Shown: positions 8,742-18,226, counted from the first letter of the stretch. The stretch is DNA of 64,000 nucleotides from Pseudobdellovibrionaceae bacterium (GCA_947449255.1 CANFQX010000011.1:1-64000), one strand, 5' to 3'. The notes: generated from the letters alone by a model not told the origin. Translations and numbers: made by a program.

Positions 8742-10073
8742 TTAAAATGGGAACTTCATCCCACTTCGGCCCATTCCCATTTTCATGAGACCGCCCATCA
8801 TCTTTTTTGCATCTTCGAACTGCTTAATCAACTTATTAACATCTTGTACTTGAGTTCCGCTACCTTTAGAAATGCGTTGACGCCTTGAGGCATTTAAAAT
8901 CTTATGATTTTGACGCTCTTCTATGGTCATTGAATGAATTATGGCTTCAATTTTTTTCATTTCAGCATCCGGCGGAGCCATATTTTTAAGTTGTTTCGAA
9001 ATATCCCCCATTCCTGGTAAAAATTTCAAAATAGATTCAAAGCCACCCATTTTTTTAAGCTGCTGAATCTGCAACAAAAAATCCTCAAGGGTAAATTCAT
9101 TCTTCATGAGTTTTTTGGCTGACTCACGGGCGGATTTCTCATCGATCACTTCTTGAGCTTTTTCCACCAGAGACAAAACGTCTCCCATGTCCAAGATCCG
9201 CCCTGCGAGACGATCCGGATGAAAGACCTCAAGCGCTGTCACCTTTTCACCAACACCTAGGAATTTTATGGGTATTCCGGTGACTTCTCGGATCGAAAGA
9301 GCAGCACCGCCCCTAGCATCACCGTCCACTTTGGTCAAAACCAGTCCCGTCAAACCCAGGCGTTTATGAAAGCCCTCGGCCACACTGACTGATTGTTGCC
9401 CCAGCATAGCGTCTGCAACCAATAGAATTTCTTGTGGAGTCCAAATCTCTTTGATTCGACCCAACTCATCCATCAGTTCTTCATCAATTTGAAGGCGCCC
9501 AGCGGTATCCACGATAACAACTTCAACCATGTTGTCGCGGGCCCATTGCTTGGCCTTTTCTAAAATCTGCTCTGGCTTCATTCCAATTTCAGTTGGAAAA
9601 GTTGGAATATTATTTTGCTTTCCTAGCACCTGAAGCTGATCAATGGCGGCTGGACGATAAATGTCAGCCGGAATTAAACCCGGTTTTTTTCCCAATTTTT
9701 GTCTTATATAGAGCGCTAACTTGGCCGCGGAAGTCGTCTTACCCGCCCCCTGCAAGCCCACTAAAAATATAACGCTGGGATTTTCTCTAACATTTATATC
9801 AACAGCACCACCACCGAGCGTAGAAATGAGCTCGTCGTGCACTATTTTAACAAATTGCTGTCCAGGATTGATCGTCCCCAAAACATCTGCGCCTAAAGCC
9901 TTGGCCTTCACTTTATCGATGAAGTTTTTTACCACTTTGAAATTGACGTCAGCCTCAAGCAAACTCATGCGAATTTCTTTGATCACTTCCTCAACATTGG
10001 ATTCAGTGATTTTACTTTGTCCACGAACCTTTTTAAGGCTGGCCATTATTTTATCTGATAAGTTTTCAAACAT
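8742..10073 (-). CDS. ffh: signal recognition particle protein Ffh
   Basis: Ffh is the SRP54 GTPase that delivers membrane-protein nascent chains to FtsY and the Sec translocon. The N domain covers about residues 1-90. The G domain has GLQGAGKTT at about 106-114, DTAGR near 190 and TKVDGDARGG near 248. The C-terminal M domain is methionine-rich and ends in MMGGLMKMGMG. It contains the family segment GGFESILKFLPGM. The 443-residue length is normal. Confidence 0.97.
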   Translation of the reverse strand: MFENLSDKIMASLKKVRGQSKITESNVEEVIKEIRMSLLEADVNFKVVKNFIDKVKAKALGADVLGTINPGQQFVKIVHDELISTLGGGAVDINVRENPSVIFLVGLQGAGKTTSAAKLALYIRQKLGKKPGLIPADIYRPAAIDQLQVLGKQNNIPTFPTEIGMKPEQILEKAKQWARDNMVEVVIVDTAGRLQIDEELMDELGRIKEIWTPQEILLVADAMLGQQSVSVAEGFHKRLGLTGLVLTKVDGDARGGAALSIREVTGIPIKFLGVGEKVTALEVFHPDRLAGRILDMGDVLSLVEKAQEVIDEKSARESAKKLMKNEFTLEDFLLQIQQLKKMGGFESILKFLPGMGDISKQLKNMAPPDAEMKKIEAIIHSMTIEERQNHKILNASRRQRISKGSGTQVQDVNKLIKQFEDAKKMMGGLMKMGMGRSGMKFPF

Positions 10074-10158
10074 TTAAAACTCCGGAAGAGATTCTTTTTA
10101 TATTTCTCTTCTATTTTTGTTATCTTTCTTTTTGAGCTGTCCTTGCAATCTGACTTTG

Positions 10159-11778
10159 CTATCTGGCGCGTGAAATACTTGTGTGGAATTCAACTTCTGT
10201 ATTTTCACGTTTTAGCCAGTTCAAATCCCACTCTTGATTGACCAACACGACGGGATTATCAATCAAATCACGGTAGATGTTTGCGCCACCTTTAAGCTCA
10301 GTGACGGGTTTGCCATCCTGAGTCCTTGGCCATCTTGCCACCGTGTAAGGCAAACGGTTGAGCTTCACTTCTAGATTGTATTCATCTTGCAAGCGATGAA
10401 GCAAAACTTCAAACTGCAACTCCCCGACTGCACCAATGATAGGATCTTGAAGTCCAACCAAGGGATCGACAAAGAGTTGAATTGCGCCCTCCTCAGATAG
10501 ATGCTTGAGAGCTTCTTGCATTTTTTGGCGTTTCAGCGCGTCACGCACTGACAGCCTGCCGAACAACTCAGGGGCAAACTTAGGAATGTCTTCAAATTGC
10601 ACTCGGCCATTTGACGATACGCAATCACCAATTGCAAAATTACCCGTATCGCCAACGCCCACAATGTCTCCAGCATAGGCTTCATCGATCGTCTCTTTAT
10701 CTGCCGCTATAAATTGTGAAGAATAGGAAAGGCGCAATTCCCGCGCGAGGCGAGAATGCTGCACTTTCATGCCGCGCTCAAACTTGCCCGAGCAAATTCG
10801 AATGAAAGCAATTCGATCACGATGTCGTTTATCCATGTTGGCCTGAATTTTAAATACAAAACCAGTAAACTGCGCATCAAGGGGATCAATTTCTTTCCCT
10901 TCAATTTTCTCATCTTTCGTTCGGCGAGGCTGTGGGCCCGGAGCATATTTGGTGAAAAACTTTAAAAAAGTATCCACGCCAAAATTTTGCTTTGCTGAAC
11001 CAAATGTGACGGGTGAAATTTGTCCCGATAAAAACTCGTCCACATCAAAGGGAGGCAGAGCGCTTTCGATTAAATCAAGCTCTTCCAGAACCTGATCTGC
11101 AGATTCTTTATCTAGATAATTGTAGAGGATCTGATCATCTTTTCCTTTGATGAAAGGAATAATTTGATAGTCTTCGACTTCTTCTCGGCGTTGATCATAG
11201 ATCCAAAGTTCTTTAGTTAGACGATTATAGATGCCTCTAAATCGCTGTCCAATCCCCAAGGGCCAAGTCACTGGATAGCACTGCATATTCAGTGTTTTTT
11301 CAATTTCATCGATTAAAGTGAGAGGATCTTTTCCCTCACGGTCCAATTTATTGACGAAGGTAAAAATTGGAATTTTGCGCAAGCGGCAAACTTCATAAAG
11401 TTTTTTTGTTCGCTCTTCCACGCCTTTGGCCACGTCAATCAACATTGCTGCGGAGTCAACGGCCATCAATACGCGGTAGGTGTCCTCAGAAAAATCTTTA
11501 TGTCCAGGTGTATCCAACAAATTTACACGCAAGCCATCAAAATCAAAAGTCATCACAGAAGATGTGATCGAAATTCCTTTTTGCCTCTCAAGCTCCATCC
11601 AGTCTGATGTCACTGCTTTTGAACCGGATTTCCCTTTCACTTCACCTGTTTCATGAATAACGCCACCATGATACAAAAGCTTTTCTGTCAGCGTGGTTTT
11701 ACCAGCATCGGGATGAGAAATGATCGCAAAGGTGCGACGTCGATTGATCTCTTTTTGAATTTGCGGAAGTGCGAGCAT
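10159..11778 (-). CDS. prfC: peptide chain release factor 3
   Basis: RF3 is a translational GTPase that recycles RF1/RF2 after termination. The G1 motif SHPDAGKTTLTEKLL lies near residues 20-34, the G3 motif DTPGHKDFSEDTYR follows, and G4 is FVNKLDREG. The RF3-specific C-terminal segments such as VGELQFEVLLHRLQDEYN are present. The 539-residue length is normal. It is the most upstream gene of the leftward block, with an 85-base gap to ffh. Confidence 0.95.
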   Translation of the reverse strand: MLALPQIQKEINRRRTFAIISHPDAGKTTLTEKLLYHGGVIHETGEVKGKSGSKAVTSDWMELERQKGISITSSVMTFDFDGLRVNLLDTPGHKDFSEDTYRVLMAVDSAAMLIDVAKGVEERTKKLYEVCRLRKIPIFTFVNKLDREGKDPLTLIDEIEKTLNMQCYPVTWPLGIGQRFRGIYNRLTKELWIYDQRREEVEDYQIIPFIKGKDDQILYNYLDKESADQVLEELDLIESALPPFDVDEFLSGQISPVTFGSAKQNFGVDTFLKFFTKYAPGPQPRRTKDEKIEGKEIDPLDAQFTGFVFKIQANMDKRHRDRIAFIRICSGKFERGMKVQHSRLARELRLSYSSQFIAADKETIDEAYAGDIVGVGDTGNFAIGDCVSSNGRVQFEDIPKFAPELFGRLSVRDALKRQKMQEALKHLSEEGAIQLFVDPLVGLQDPIIGAVGELQFEVLLHRLQDEYNLEVKLNRLPYTVARWPRTQDGKPVTELKGGANIYRDLIDNPVVLVNQEWDLNWLKRENTEVEFHTSISRAR

Positions 11779-11835
11779 ACTTAAACCTTTATTTTAACTA
11801 TTAAAAACGTATTTAAGCCAAGGCTTTAGAGACCT

Positions 11836-11891
11836 GCAAGAGTTAACCCAAGCCGCATGATATTAACGCCTTAAGTCACTTTAACTCTTGC
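11836..11891. repeat. 11-bp inverted repeat upstream of prfC
   Basis: GCAAGAGTTAA (11836-11846) and TTAACTCTTGC (11881-11891) are perfect complements separated by 34 bases. They lie in the divergent intergenic region between prfC and trhO, close to the prfC start. It could be an operator or a leader structure of prfC. Confidence 0.55.
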
Positions 11892-11958
11892 GAATTTCAA
11901 ACCTGAGCGCTATAAATCACCCAAACTTTCACCCCCCCTGGTTTGGAGCCAGGTAAGA

Positions 11959-12069
11959 ATGTCGGCTTTAAGCTTCACTTGGATAACTGCAGAAGATATT
12001 CATTTTCCAGTTTTCGCTTGGGCTCCCATCGCCGTCATTTCAGGGATCACTGAGGTGCCACACAAATGA
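11959..12069 (+). CDS. possible small leader ORF before trhO
   Basis: An ATG at 11959, preceded by AGGTAAGA, opens a 36-codon frame whose TGA overlaps the trhO ATG as ATGA. The product (begins MSALSFTWITAED) has a hydrophobic C-terminal half and matches nothing I know. The ATGA overlap is typical of translational coupling, but trhO also has its own GAGGTG sequence. The ORF could be fortuitous. Confidence 0.25.
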   Translation: MSALSFTWITAEDIHFPVFAWAPIAVISGITEVPHK

Positions 12070-13016
12070 CAAATTCAGAACAATTCAAAGCGTCCAAAAA
12101 ATATTATGTTACAACATTTTATGATTTTTTAACACTCGAAGATCCAAATATTGTTAAAACAGATCTTGAGAATAAAGCCGCAGAGCTTAAAGTCAGAGGC
12201 CTCATCATCATTGGTACAGAGGGCTTTAACGCCACAATTTCTGCGGAATCTGAGGAATCCTTTCAATCCTGGAAGCAATTTATCCGTGATTATTTCAAGC
12301 TTCCTGGGCAATTTTTTAAGGATTCTGAATCAGAAAAATCACCTTTTCGCCGTTTTAAAGTTAAAATTCGCGAAGAGATTGTCACTACGGGACTGCCTGG
12401 AGTTGTTCCGCCTGAGGGTATCAATCACCATTTGTCACCCGAAGAATGGAATCGCGTGATGAAGGAAGAAGATGATTTCGTTCTGATTGATACTCGCAAT
12501 TGGTATGAGTTCCGCTTGGGAACCTTCAAAGGGGCACTGAATCCAAATATCGAAAAATTCACCGATTTTCCCCAGTACATCGAATCCCAAGGAATTTCTA
12601 AAGATAAAAAAATGCTCATTTTCTGCACGGGCGGAATTCGCTGCGAGAAGGGCATTCTTGAATTGCAAAATAAAGGTTATCACAATGTCTTTCAGCTCAA
12701 TGGTGGAATTATTAATTACATTAAAGAAAGCCCAAATGATCAGTATGAAGGCGAATGCTTCGTGTTTGACCATCGTGTGGCCTTGGATCAAGATCTTAAA
12801 CCCTCTAAAAAGTATGGCCTCTGCCCTCACTGCGGCCAGCCTTCTGAATTAAAAATTTCATGTGCACGCTGTGATGCTGAAGAACTGATCTGTGTTGATT
12901 GCGCTGAGCTTGAAGTTAAAAAAGAGACTTGCTCAAAAAACTGTGCTCACCACTGGACGGTTCGGCCTGGTAAAAAGGGTCCACGCCAAGTTTTGCCTTT
13001 TGAACTTGAGGACTAA
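12066..13016 (+). CDS. trhO: tRNA uridine(34) hydroxylase TrhO (rhodanese family)
   Basis: TrhO (YceA) hydroxylates U34 of certain tRNAs to 5-hydroxyuridine using oxygen. The N-terminal domain has the family segment GLIIIGTEGFNATIS. The central rhodanese domain contains RNWYEFRLGTFKGA and the active-site loop IFCTGGIRCEKG with the catalytic cysteine near residue 188. A C-terminal cysteine-rich region (CPHCGQP, CARCDAEE, CVDC) is likely zinc-binding. The 316-residue length matches the family. It is divergent from prfC and just upstream of the initiator tRNA. Confidence 0.93.
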   Translation: MTNSEQFKASKKYYVTTFYDFLTLEDPNIVKTDLENKAAELKVRGLIIIGTEGFNATISAESEESFQSWKQFIRDYFKLPGQFFKDSESEKSPFRRFKVKIREEIVTTGLPGVVPPEGINHHLSPEEWNRVMKEEDDFVLIDTRNWYEFRLGTFKGALNPNIEKFTDFPQYIESQGISKDKKMLIFCTGGIRCEKGILELQNKGYHNVFQLNGGIINYIKESPNDQYEGECFVFDHRVALDQDLKPSKKYGLCPHCGQPSELKISCARCDAEELICVDCAELEVKKETCSKNCAHHWTVRPGKKGPRQVLPFELED

Positions 13017-13045
13017 GTCTTTAAAGAGAGCACTTCTGAGGAGAG

Positions 13046-13082
13046 TTTGCAGAATTGATTCAATGCGCATTAATTCTGCAAA
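13046..13082. repeat. 11-bp inverted repeat downstream of trhO
   Basis: TTTGCAGAATT (13046-13056) and AATTCTGCAAA (13072-13082) are perfect complements with a 15-nt loop. The position just after trhO suggests a terminator, but no T-run follows. Confidence 0.5.
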
Positions 13083-13107
13083 TAAATTCAATTAAAAAAC
13101 TAAGTTG

Positions 13108-13134
13108 TTGACCCACCCTCATCACATCTATAGA
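13108..13134 (+). promoter_or_regulatory. candidate promoter of tRNA-fMet
   Basis: TTGACC is followed after 15 bases by TATAGA, ending about 27 bases before the tRNA. The spacing is short; TTGTTG three bases upstream gives an 18-base spacer instead. Placement fits a stable-RNA promoter. Confidence 0.5.
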
Positions 13135-13160
13135 ACTAAGCCTTCAGAACGAACACTTGT

Positions 13161-13237
<77 letters not shown>

Positions 13238-13244
13238 TTTTTCT

Positions 13245-13277
13245 AAAAAAACCGATACTTTGAGATCGGTTTTTTTA
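13245..13277 (+). terminator. terminator of tRNA-fMet
   Basis: AAAAAACCGAT and ATCGGTTTTTTT form a stem around a short loop, with a T7 run. It begins 8 bases after the tRNA. The decayed second copy at 14752-14784 no longer pairs properly. Confidence 0.88.
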
Positions 13278-13333
13278 TGTCTTACTTATAAATAATAAAT
13301 TGTTTTAATTTCCATACAATCCATAGACTCCGA

Positions 13334-13654
13334 TCACACAACCAGCTGCCCCTCTGACCAAAATCTTGCGGATTCGGTCAAACCTGAAAGCACAGAGTGA
13401 AAATGAGCTTGGGTCTGCAAGCGATCGGCTCCAAATATTTTCTCAAATTCATTTCTGATGAAGGGAACTTTAGAGGTCCCACCAGTCAAACAAACCAGGT
13501 CCACCTGGTCTGGTGTGATCTGTGCACTCTTCATGCAGGAGTTGAGTGCTGCAAATATTTTCTCGCGAGTTTCATCGGTAATGGAAAGGGCTCGTCTAGT
13601 TTTTCTCTATTTTTAAAGAAAGCAAACACCTGTTGATCTTCAATTAAAATAAAA
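13334..13654 (-). pseudogene. Hsp70-like gene fragment (duplicate 3' end)
   Basis: This is a partial copy of the 3' end of the Hsp70-like gene at 14841-16130. The last 66 codons are nearly identical (QITPDQVDLVCLTGGTSKVPFIR). Upstream, the copy lacks 81 bases (27 codons) and then shows a one-base deletion that shifts the frame and reads into TAG. Homology stops at about 13654. The gene body and ATPase core are missing, so no functional product is expected. Confidence 0.85.
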
Positions 13655-13724
13655 CTTCTAAATTTAGAAATTTCCCTTTTTGGTTGTTAGTAATAGCGTG
13701 TTTACTTTTATAACTCATGATCAA

Positions 13725-14617
13725 TCAATTCTTCTTTTTGGTTTTAGCCTTAACAACCTTTTTCTTCGCAGACTCTAGATTGTGTTCAATCGCTGGAACT
13801 GCACTCTTTACGAGCTTATCAAAATGGGACTCAAATAGATGATCTTGCACAACTCTGTATTTCTCAAATTCACTCTCAGCAAAATTCTTTGCAAATTGGG
13901 CTGATATTTTCCCAGTATCCTTTAAAATTTCACGATCATCCATTTCAAGAAAGCGATCTATGCGCATTGCCCAATCGCTCATGGTCAAATGACTTCTGCG
14001 GCAGTCTGACCATGAATCGCATAATGCATTTTATTTTGAACTTTAGCGAAGAATGCTTTAGTGGTTTCTCCTTCAGAATCGTAATCCATGGCAGTTGTAT
14101 AGATATCCGTGATCTTCTGATAAAATCTCCGTTCACTCAGGCGAATTTCACGGATTTCTTCAAGAAGTTGTTCAAAATAATCTTCGCCCAAGAAAGCACC
14201 ATTCTCTAGGCGTTTTCTGTCGAGTACAAATCCTTTAATAGAAAATTCTTTTAAAATACGAGTGGCCCACTGGCGAAACTCAGTAGCTCTTTTAGAATTA
14301 ACTCGGTAACCTACTGAGATCACAGCATCTAGGTTATAGAACTGGGTGTTATAGCTTTTCCCGTCAGTGGCAGTTATTCGGTAATTCCGAATAACTGATT
14401 CTTCATGCAATTCCTTAGATTTGAAGATGTTTTTTAGGTGCTCGTTGACATTAGGAACCCCAACCTCAAAGAGTTGGGCCATCATTTTTTGAGTTAGCCA
14501 CAGACTCTCGTCATCGTAGCGAACTTCAATGCCTTGCTCCTTAGCCTGGGAAGTAAAAATTAGAAACTCAGCCGTACTATTGCGAATAATTAAATCTTTT
14601 TTGTTCTTTTTCTTCAT
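13725..14617 (-). pseudogene. broken RhuM-family gene
   Basis: Two adjacent ORFs are halves of one RhuM protein. The first (14617 to 13985) starts MKKKNKKDLIIRNSTAEFLIF and has the family segments WLTQKMMAQLFEV, FYNLDAVISVGYRV and FRQWATRILKEF; it stops after HGQTAAEVI. The second (13988 to 13725) starts MTMSDWAMRIDRFLEM, the typical RhuM C-terminal region. The roughly 60 residues that normally join them are absent, and the frame shifts at the junction, so a deletion seems to have inactivated the gene. RhuM proteins are common in phage and island contexts; their function is not well established. ATG 14617 is preferred over the track start at 14704. Confidence 0.75.
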
Positions 14618-14734
14618 ACTTAGTTTCCAATCTTTACTGCAATAACTTGCACATTGAGCGGCTTTTTTAGAAATTCCATAATTTGCTAAATAAGAAATAT
14701 CCACAAGATCAAGAATGTCGCGTAATAGATCATG

Positions 14735-15244
14735 CCCGCAACCATTTTTCTAAAAAAACCCGATTCTTTGAGATCATTTTTTAATGCCTTAGAGATAAAT
14801 AACAACCTGGTTTAAATCCTCAACGATCAAAATGCTCCGATCACACAACCCGCTGCCCCTCTGACCAAAATCTTGCGGATTCGGTCAAACCTGAAAGCAC
14901 AGAGTGAAAATGAGCTTGGGTCTGCAAGCGATCGGCTCCAAATATTTTCTCAAATTCAGCTCTAATGAAGGGCACCTTAGAGGTCCCTCCGGTCAAACAA
15001 ACCAGGTCCACCTGGTCTGGTGTGATCTGTGCACTCTTCATGCAGGAGTTGAGTGCTGCAAATATTTTCTCGCGAGTTTCAGCAGCCCATTCGATAAACT
15101 GAGCGCTTGAAAAGCTTTCAGAAATCTCTAAACCTGGATAATCAAAAACAAACTGCGTTTCGTCGGCAAGGGAAAGGGCTCGTTTAGTTTTTTCTATGTT
15201 TTCAAAGAAAGGAAACACCTGTTGATCTTCAATTAAAATAAAAA
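14735..15244. repeat. direct repeat copy 2: tRNA-fMet 3' end plus Hsp70-like 3' part
   Basis: The copy starts with the last 10 bases of the tRNA (CCCGCAACCA) without the tRNA body, then repeats the downstream spacer and the 3' part of the Hsp70-like gene, here attached to the intact gene. With copy 1 it brackets the broken rhuM. Confidence 0.85.
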
Positions 15245-16130
15245 GCCGCTCAATGGCCTGATTGTCCGCTTTTGTTAAAGTGCACTTTTTCACTTCGCGA
15301 ATAAATTCATAGGTTTCTTTTTCTTTAAGATGAACCATATGTGCTGGATGATTCAGTCGCTGCGCAATTCCAACAGGCATGGTCAGAACATTGCTCCCCA
15401 TGGGCAATCGATAACGTGATTTTGCTCCAAAGTGCTGATTCAAGCGATGACTCATAAAAATGCTGTCCAACGAATCACCGGCCAAAGGACATCCATCGAT
15501 GGCAAGCACGTCGTCTTTCGAAAAGCTTTCCGGACGCAACTTAATCACGGTGAAATCTGAGGTTCCTCCGCCAAAGTCGCCGATCAGTACAATCTTTTCA
15601 GAATTGAGCTGCCGACGATAATCAAAGGCTGCAGCCAAAGGTTCTGGCACAAATTGCACTTCTTTGAAACCTGCAAAGGCCGCTGCTTTTTGCATTCGAT
15701 GCAGAGCAAAGCCCTCGCTGGCCTCATCCATGGAATACCGCGCAGGGCGACCAATAACGGCGCGCTCTATGGAGGCATTTAAAATTTTTTCGGCTCTTTT
15801 CTTAAGCTCTAACAAAAAGACACCAATGAGTGTTTCCAGACTGAGGATGCGGTTGTCTAAAATTGTTCCCAGATAATTCTGGTTCGGCAAATGCGATTTG
15901 AAAGAGCGAAACAGTCTCCCCTCCATATCCTGTTCAATATATTTAGAAATGGCATCCACTCCGTAATAGCATTGATCCTGACTGGGAAAATACAAAAGTG
16001 TTCGCATCATGGTTGGATCTTCAGAGAGAGGATCTATATGAAGGGCTTCATGGCGTTTTCCCTGATGAAAAGCGCCCACGAGAGAATTGCTTGTGCCAAA
16101 ATCTATGGATAGAAAACTGTCTGTACTCAT
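14841..16130 (-). CDS. Hsp70-like ATPase, YegD type
   Basis: The protein is an actin-like ATPase of the Hsp70 superfamily. Phosphate-1 is SIDFGTSNSLVG near the N-terminus, phosphate-2 is LIGDFGGGTSDFTV at about residue 190, and the adenosine segment LVCLTGGTSKVPFIR is near the C-terminus. There is no substrate-binding domain or EEVD-like tail, so it matches YegD-like proteins rather than DnaK. The family's function is poorly defined. The ATG at 16130 is chosen over the TTG in the track. Its 3' end has been duplicated next to tRNA-fMet (see the pseudogene). Confidence 0.88.
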   Translation of the reverse strand: MSTDSFLSIDFGTSNSLVGAFHQGKRHEALHIDPLSEDPTMMRTLLYFPSQDQCYYGVDAISKYIEQDMEGRLFRSFKSHLPNQNYLGTILDNRILSLETLIGVFLLELKKRAEKILNASIERAVIGRPARYSMDEASEGFALHRMQKAAAFAGFKEVQFVPEPLAAAFDYRRQLNSEKIVLIGDFGGGTSDFTVIKLRPESFSKDDVLAIDGCPLAGDSLDSIFMSHRLNQHFGAKSRYRLPMGSNVLTMPVGIAQRLNHPAHMVHLKEKETYEFIREVKKCTLTKADNQAIERLFILIEDQQVFPFFENIEKTKRALSLADETQFVFDYPGLEISESFSSAQFIEWAAETREKIFAALNSCMKSAQITPDQVDLVCLTGGTSKVPFIRAEFEKIFGADRLQTQAHFHSVLSGLTESARFWSEGQRVV

Positions 16131-16223
16131 CTGCAAAGGGTATCAAAAACAAACATCTCATGTCCAATTTTTTGAAAATTTTTTTTCATGTGAATCGAAT
16201 TTTCTTAAAGTCCTCGATCCACT

Positions 16224-17150
16224 TTATATTTTTCTCAAGATATTTTGCATTTCAAATGTCAGAAGCTCGGAAGCCTCATCAGGGCGGTCATTGTCTGTGA
16301 CCACTCGCACTTCTAAAGTCACGCCCAATCGCCTTAGACTTAAGCCCTCAGTTTTAACTTTTTTGAAAAATCCATAAATGAGAGGCTCATTCCGATTCAA
16401 CAATTCACCGAAGACGGACCCTTTGATCTCTCCATCATCAATGGAGTTGGTTGTTGCCTCGGCCGCAGCAATAAAAAATCTGCGTCCTTCAAATCCCACA
16501 GCGTCCGTGATGGTGAGCTGAACTCCATCATACAATCCTAAATTAAATTCTCCAACTTCTCTTGGGGCTATTTGGGACGAGCCTGACATCCCCAAGATCA
16601 CATCAATAAATTCAGATTTGTCGTATTCAAAAAAACGATCTCGATCGCCTTCAGAATTTCCGCGATGAAAAAGAATGAGCCGGTCTCCCTCAATAAAGGC
16701 GCCTTCAATATTCAAGAAACCATGTCTTTTAAAGATTGGATCAAAAAAAGGAGATAAATTAAACTGCATGATGTTGGCTGATGAAACAGAACCATTTTCT
16801 TGAATCGGAATAAAGACAGCCAAATATCTTAGAAGTGAAGATCCAGAGGGAAAAGCGACCAATCCTTTTTGGGGCAAGCGTGGATCATCGATCCTAAACA
16901 AGGATTCAAAATCAGGCTTTTGCTTTTTTCGCAATTTTTCGTCGATCGGCAAAGAGCCCGGTAAGATTCTTTCTAGAAAAGAATCCTCCGGACCGCTTCC
17001 CAGAATTCCTAAATTTAAATCGTTGTCTGCCACTGTATAAATCTTATCTTCAGTGGTCACAAGCCCACTGGCTGCTGAAATAAACTTGGGTCCTTCTGGC
17101 GTCGAGAAGATTAACGGGCGCCTCTTGAGCGGGGTAAATTCAACCGTCAC
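16224..17150 (-). CDS. hypothetical protein, possible beta-propeller
   Basis: The 308-residue protein has no signal peptide. It shows repeated beta-rich stretches with charged turns (FISAASGLVTTEDKIYTVADND, LNIEGAFIEGDRLILFHRGN, ITDAVGFEGRRFFIAAAEAT), a pattern seen in small propeller-like proteins such as the DUF6929 type, though the family assignment is tentative. The GTG start at 17150 follows AAGGA. It lies between the Hsp70-like gene and the SOUL lipoprotein, all on the minus strand, but the gaps leave operon membership open. Confidence 0.6.
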   Translation of the reverse strand: MTVEFTPLKRRPLIFSTPEGPKFISAASGLVTTEDKIYTVADNDLNLGILGSGPEDSFLERILPGSLPIDEKLRKKQKPDFESLFRIDDPRLPQKGLVAFPSGSSLLRYLAVFIPIQENGSVSSANIMQFNLSPFFDPIFKRHGFLNIEGAFIEGDRLILFHRGNSEGDRDRFFEYDKSEFIDVILGMSGSSQIAPREVGEFNLGLYDGVQLTITDAVGFEGRRFFIAAAEATTNSIDDGEIKGSVFGELLNRNEPLIYGFFKKVKTEGLSLRRLGVTLEVRVVTDNDRPDEASELLTFEMQNILRKI

Positions 17151-17200
17151 ACTGAGTCCTTTTATTCGATTTCTTTCCAGGGAATATCTTTAATTCCAAC

Positions 17201-17848
17201 TTATTTCTTTTTCAATTCGAACATGATTTCATTTCGACGTAAAAAGGGCAGCGTCCATGGTGGATTGTAGCCCGCAAACTGCGGCCCTGAATTGATCTCA
17301 TACCCACTTTGGGTTGCGAGCCATTTTTTCAATTCCTCAGCCTTTTGATCATTGATGCTTTCACTCCAAAAGCCAGAGTACTGAAAGGCGCCAATATATC
17401 TTTCAGGTATTTCTACAAAGACTATATTTTTATTCTTAGGAATGGGCAGGTCCTGCAGTTTATATTTTGATGGCATCATAAACGACATGACCCAGCCCTG
17501 CTCGCTCTTGGTTTGAGTCACTGGCGCCGTCATTGCGATCTTCTCACTTTCGGCAACTCGGCCTTGCACCACGGGCCCAGTCATCGCTATATTTTGTTTT
17601 TTTTCATTGCCCCCAAAAATGTAGCCAGCAAGGATCCGAAAGGCCTTGCTTTGAGCTTCTGAAAAATCTCCCTGCACCACTGTCTGAGCCAGAATATAGG
17701 GCGAATAAAGTCGGATCTGCTTGTTGTCAGCGGATTGCACAACTTCGTATTTGGGAGTTTCCTCTGATCGAACTCCAAAAACTGAACAAGCGCCCTGAAG
17801 TAATGCTATAGCCATAAAAACTCCTTGGATTAATGTGGATCGAATATT
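17201..17848 (-). CDS. SOUL family heme-binding-like lipoprotein
   Basis: The SOUL/HBP fold is evident from YEVVQSADNKQIRLYSPYILAQT near the N-terminus, the repeated IAMTGPV and IAMTAPVTQ motifs, and FMMPSKYKLQDLP. Family members bind heme or porphyrins. A TTG start at 17848, 5 bases after GGGAGG, gives MNIRSTLIQGVFMAIALLQGAC, a good lipoprotein signal with lipobox LQGAC, so the protein is probably membrane-anchored in the envelope. The track start at 17878 and an ATG at 17815 (after AAGGAG) are alternatives. Confidence 0.85.
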   Translation of the reverse strand, partial: NIRSTLIQGVFMAIALLQGACSVFGVRSEETPKYEVVQSADNKQIRLYSPYILAQTVVQGDFSEAQSKAFRILAGYIFGGNEKKQNIAMTGPVVQGRVAESEKIAMTAPVTQTKSEQGWVMSFMMPSKYKLQDLPIPKNKNIVFVEIPERYIGAFQYSGFWSESINDQKAEELKKWLATQSGYEINSGPQFAGYNPPWTLPFLRRNEIMFELKKK

Positions 17849-17985
17849 CAACGGAACCTCCCGAATATAAAAATGCACCTACTAAAGACCACCCCTAAAG
17901 ACTATTGTATTTGATCCATGGAATCTCGTCATAATAAATAGATTTTTTAGAACTCCCTCGAATTCTTATAATTTGGACTGAAGGG

Positions 17986-18022
17986 CATTAAAGCAAGGGT
18001 CGATAATGCTTTTGCTTTAATG
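17986..18022. repeat. 11-bp inverted repeat upstream of tRNA-His
   Basis: CATTAAAGCAA (17986-17996) and TTGCTTTAATG (18012-18022) are perfect complements with a 15-nt loop, about 60 bases upstream of the tRNA-His promoter. The function is unknown; an operator or old terminator are possible. Confidence 0.5.
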
Positions 18023-18079
18023 CGAACAGTCAAAATATTTCTATTTATTTGATATTTTAATTGGCACGTTTATTTAGCC

Positions 18080-18108
18080 TTGCACTTTTCCTCCGACCAA
18101 ATTATAAA
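18080..18108 (+). promoter_or_regulatory. promoter of tRNA-His
   Basis: TTGCAC, a 17-base spacer and TATAAA form a near-consensus housekeeping promoter. The -10 box ends 17 bases before the tRNA. Confidence 0.75.
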
Positions 18109-18125
18109 GTATCCTTCTTTCTAGT

Positions 18126-18202
18126 GGTGGCCGTAGCTCAGTTGGTAGAGCATCGGATTGTGATTCCGAATGTCGCGGGTTCAAGCCCCGTCGGTCACCC
18201 CA
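18126..18202 (+). tRNA. tRNA-His (GTG)
   Basis: The anticodon loop is TTGTGAT, giving anticodon GTG. The acceptor strands GTGGCCG and CGGTCAC pair, and the extra G at position -1 typical of tRNA-His opposes C73. The CCA end is encoded. Confidence 0.96.
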
Positions 18203-18226
18203 ATTTTACTTATTGCCTGAGAACCC

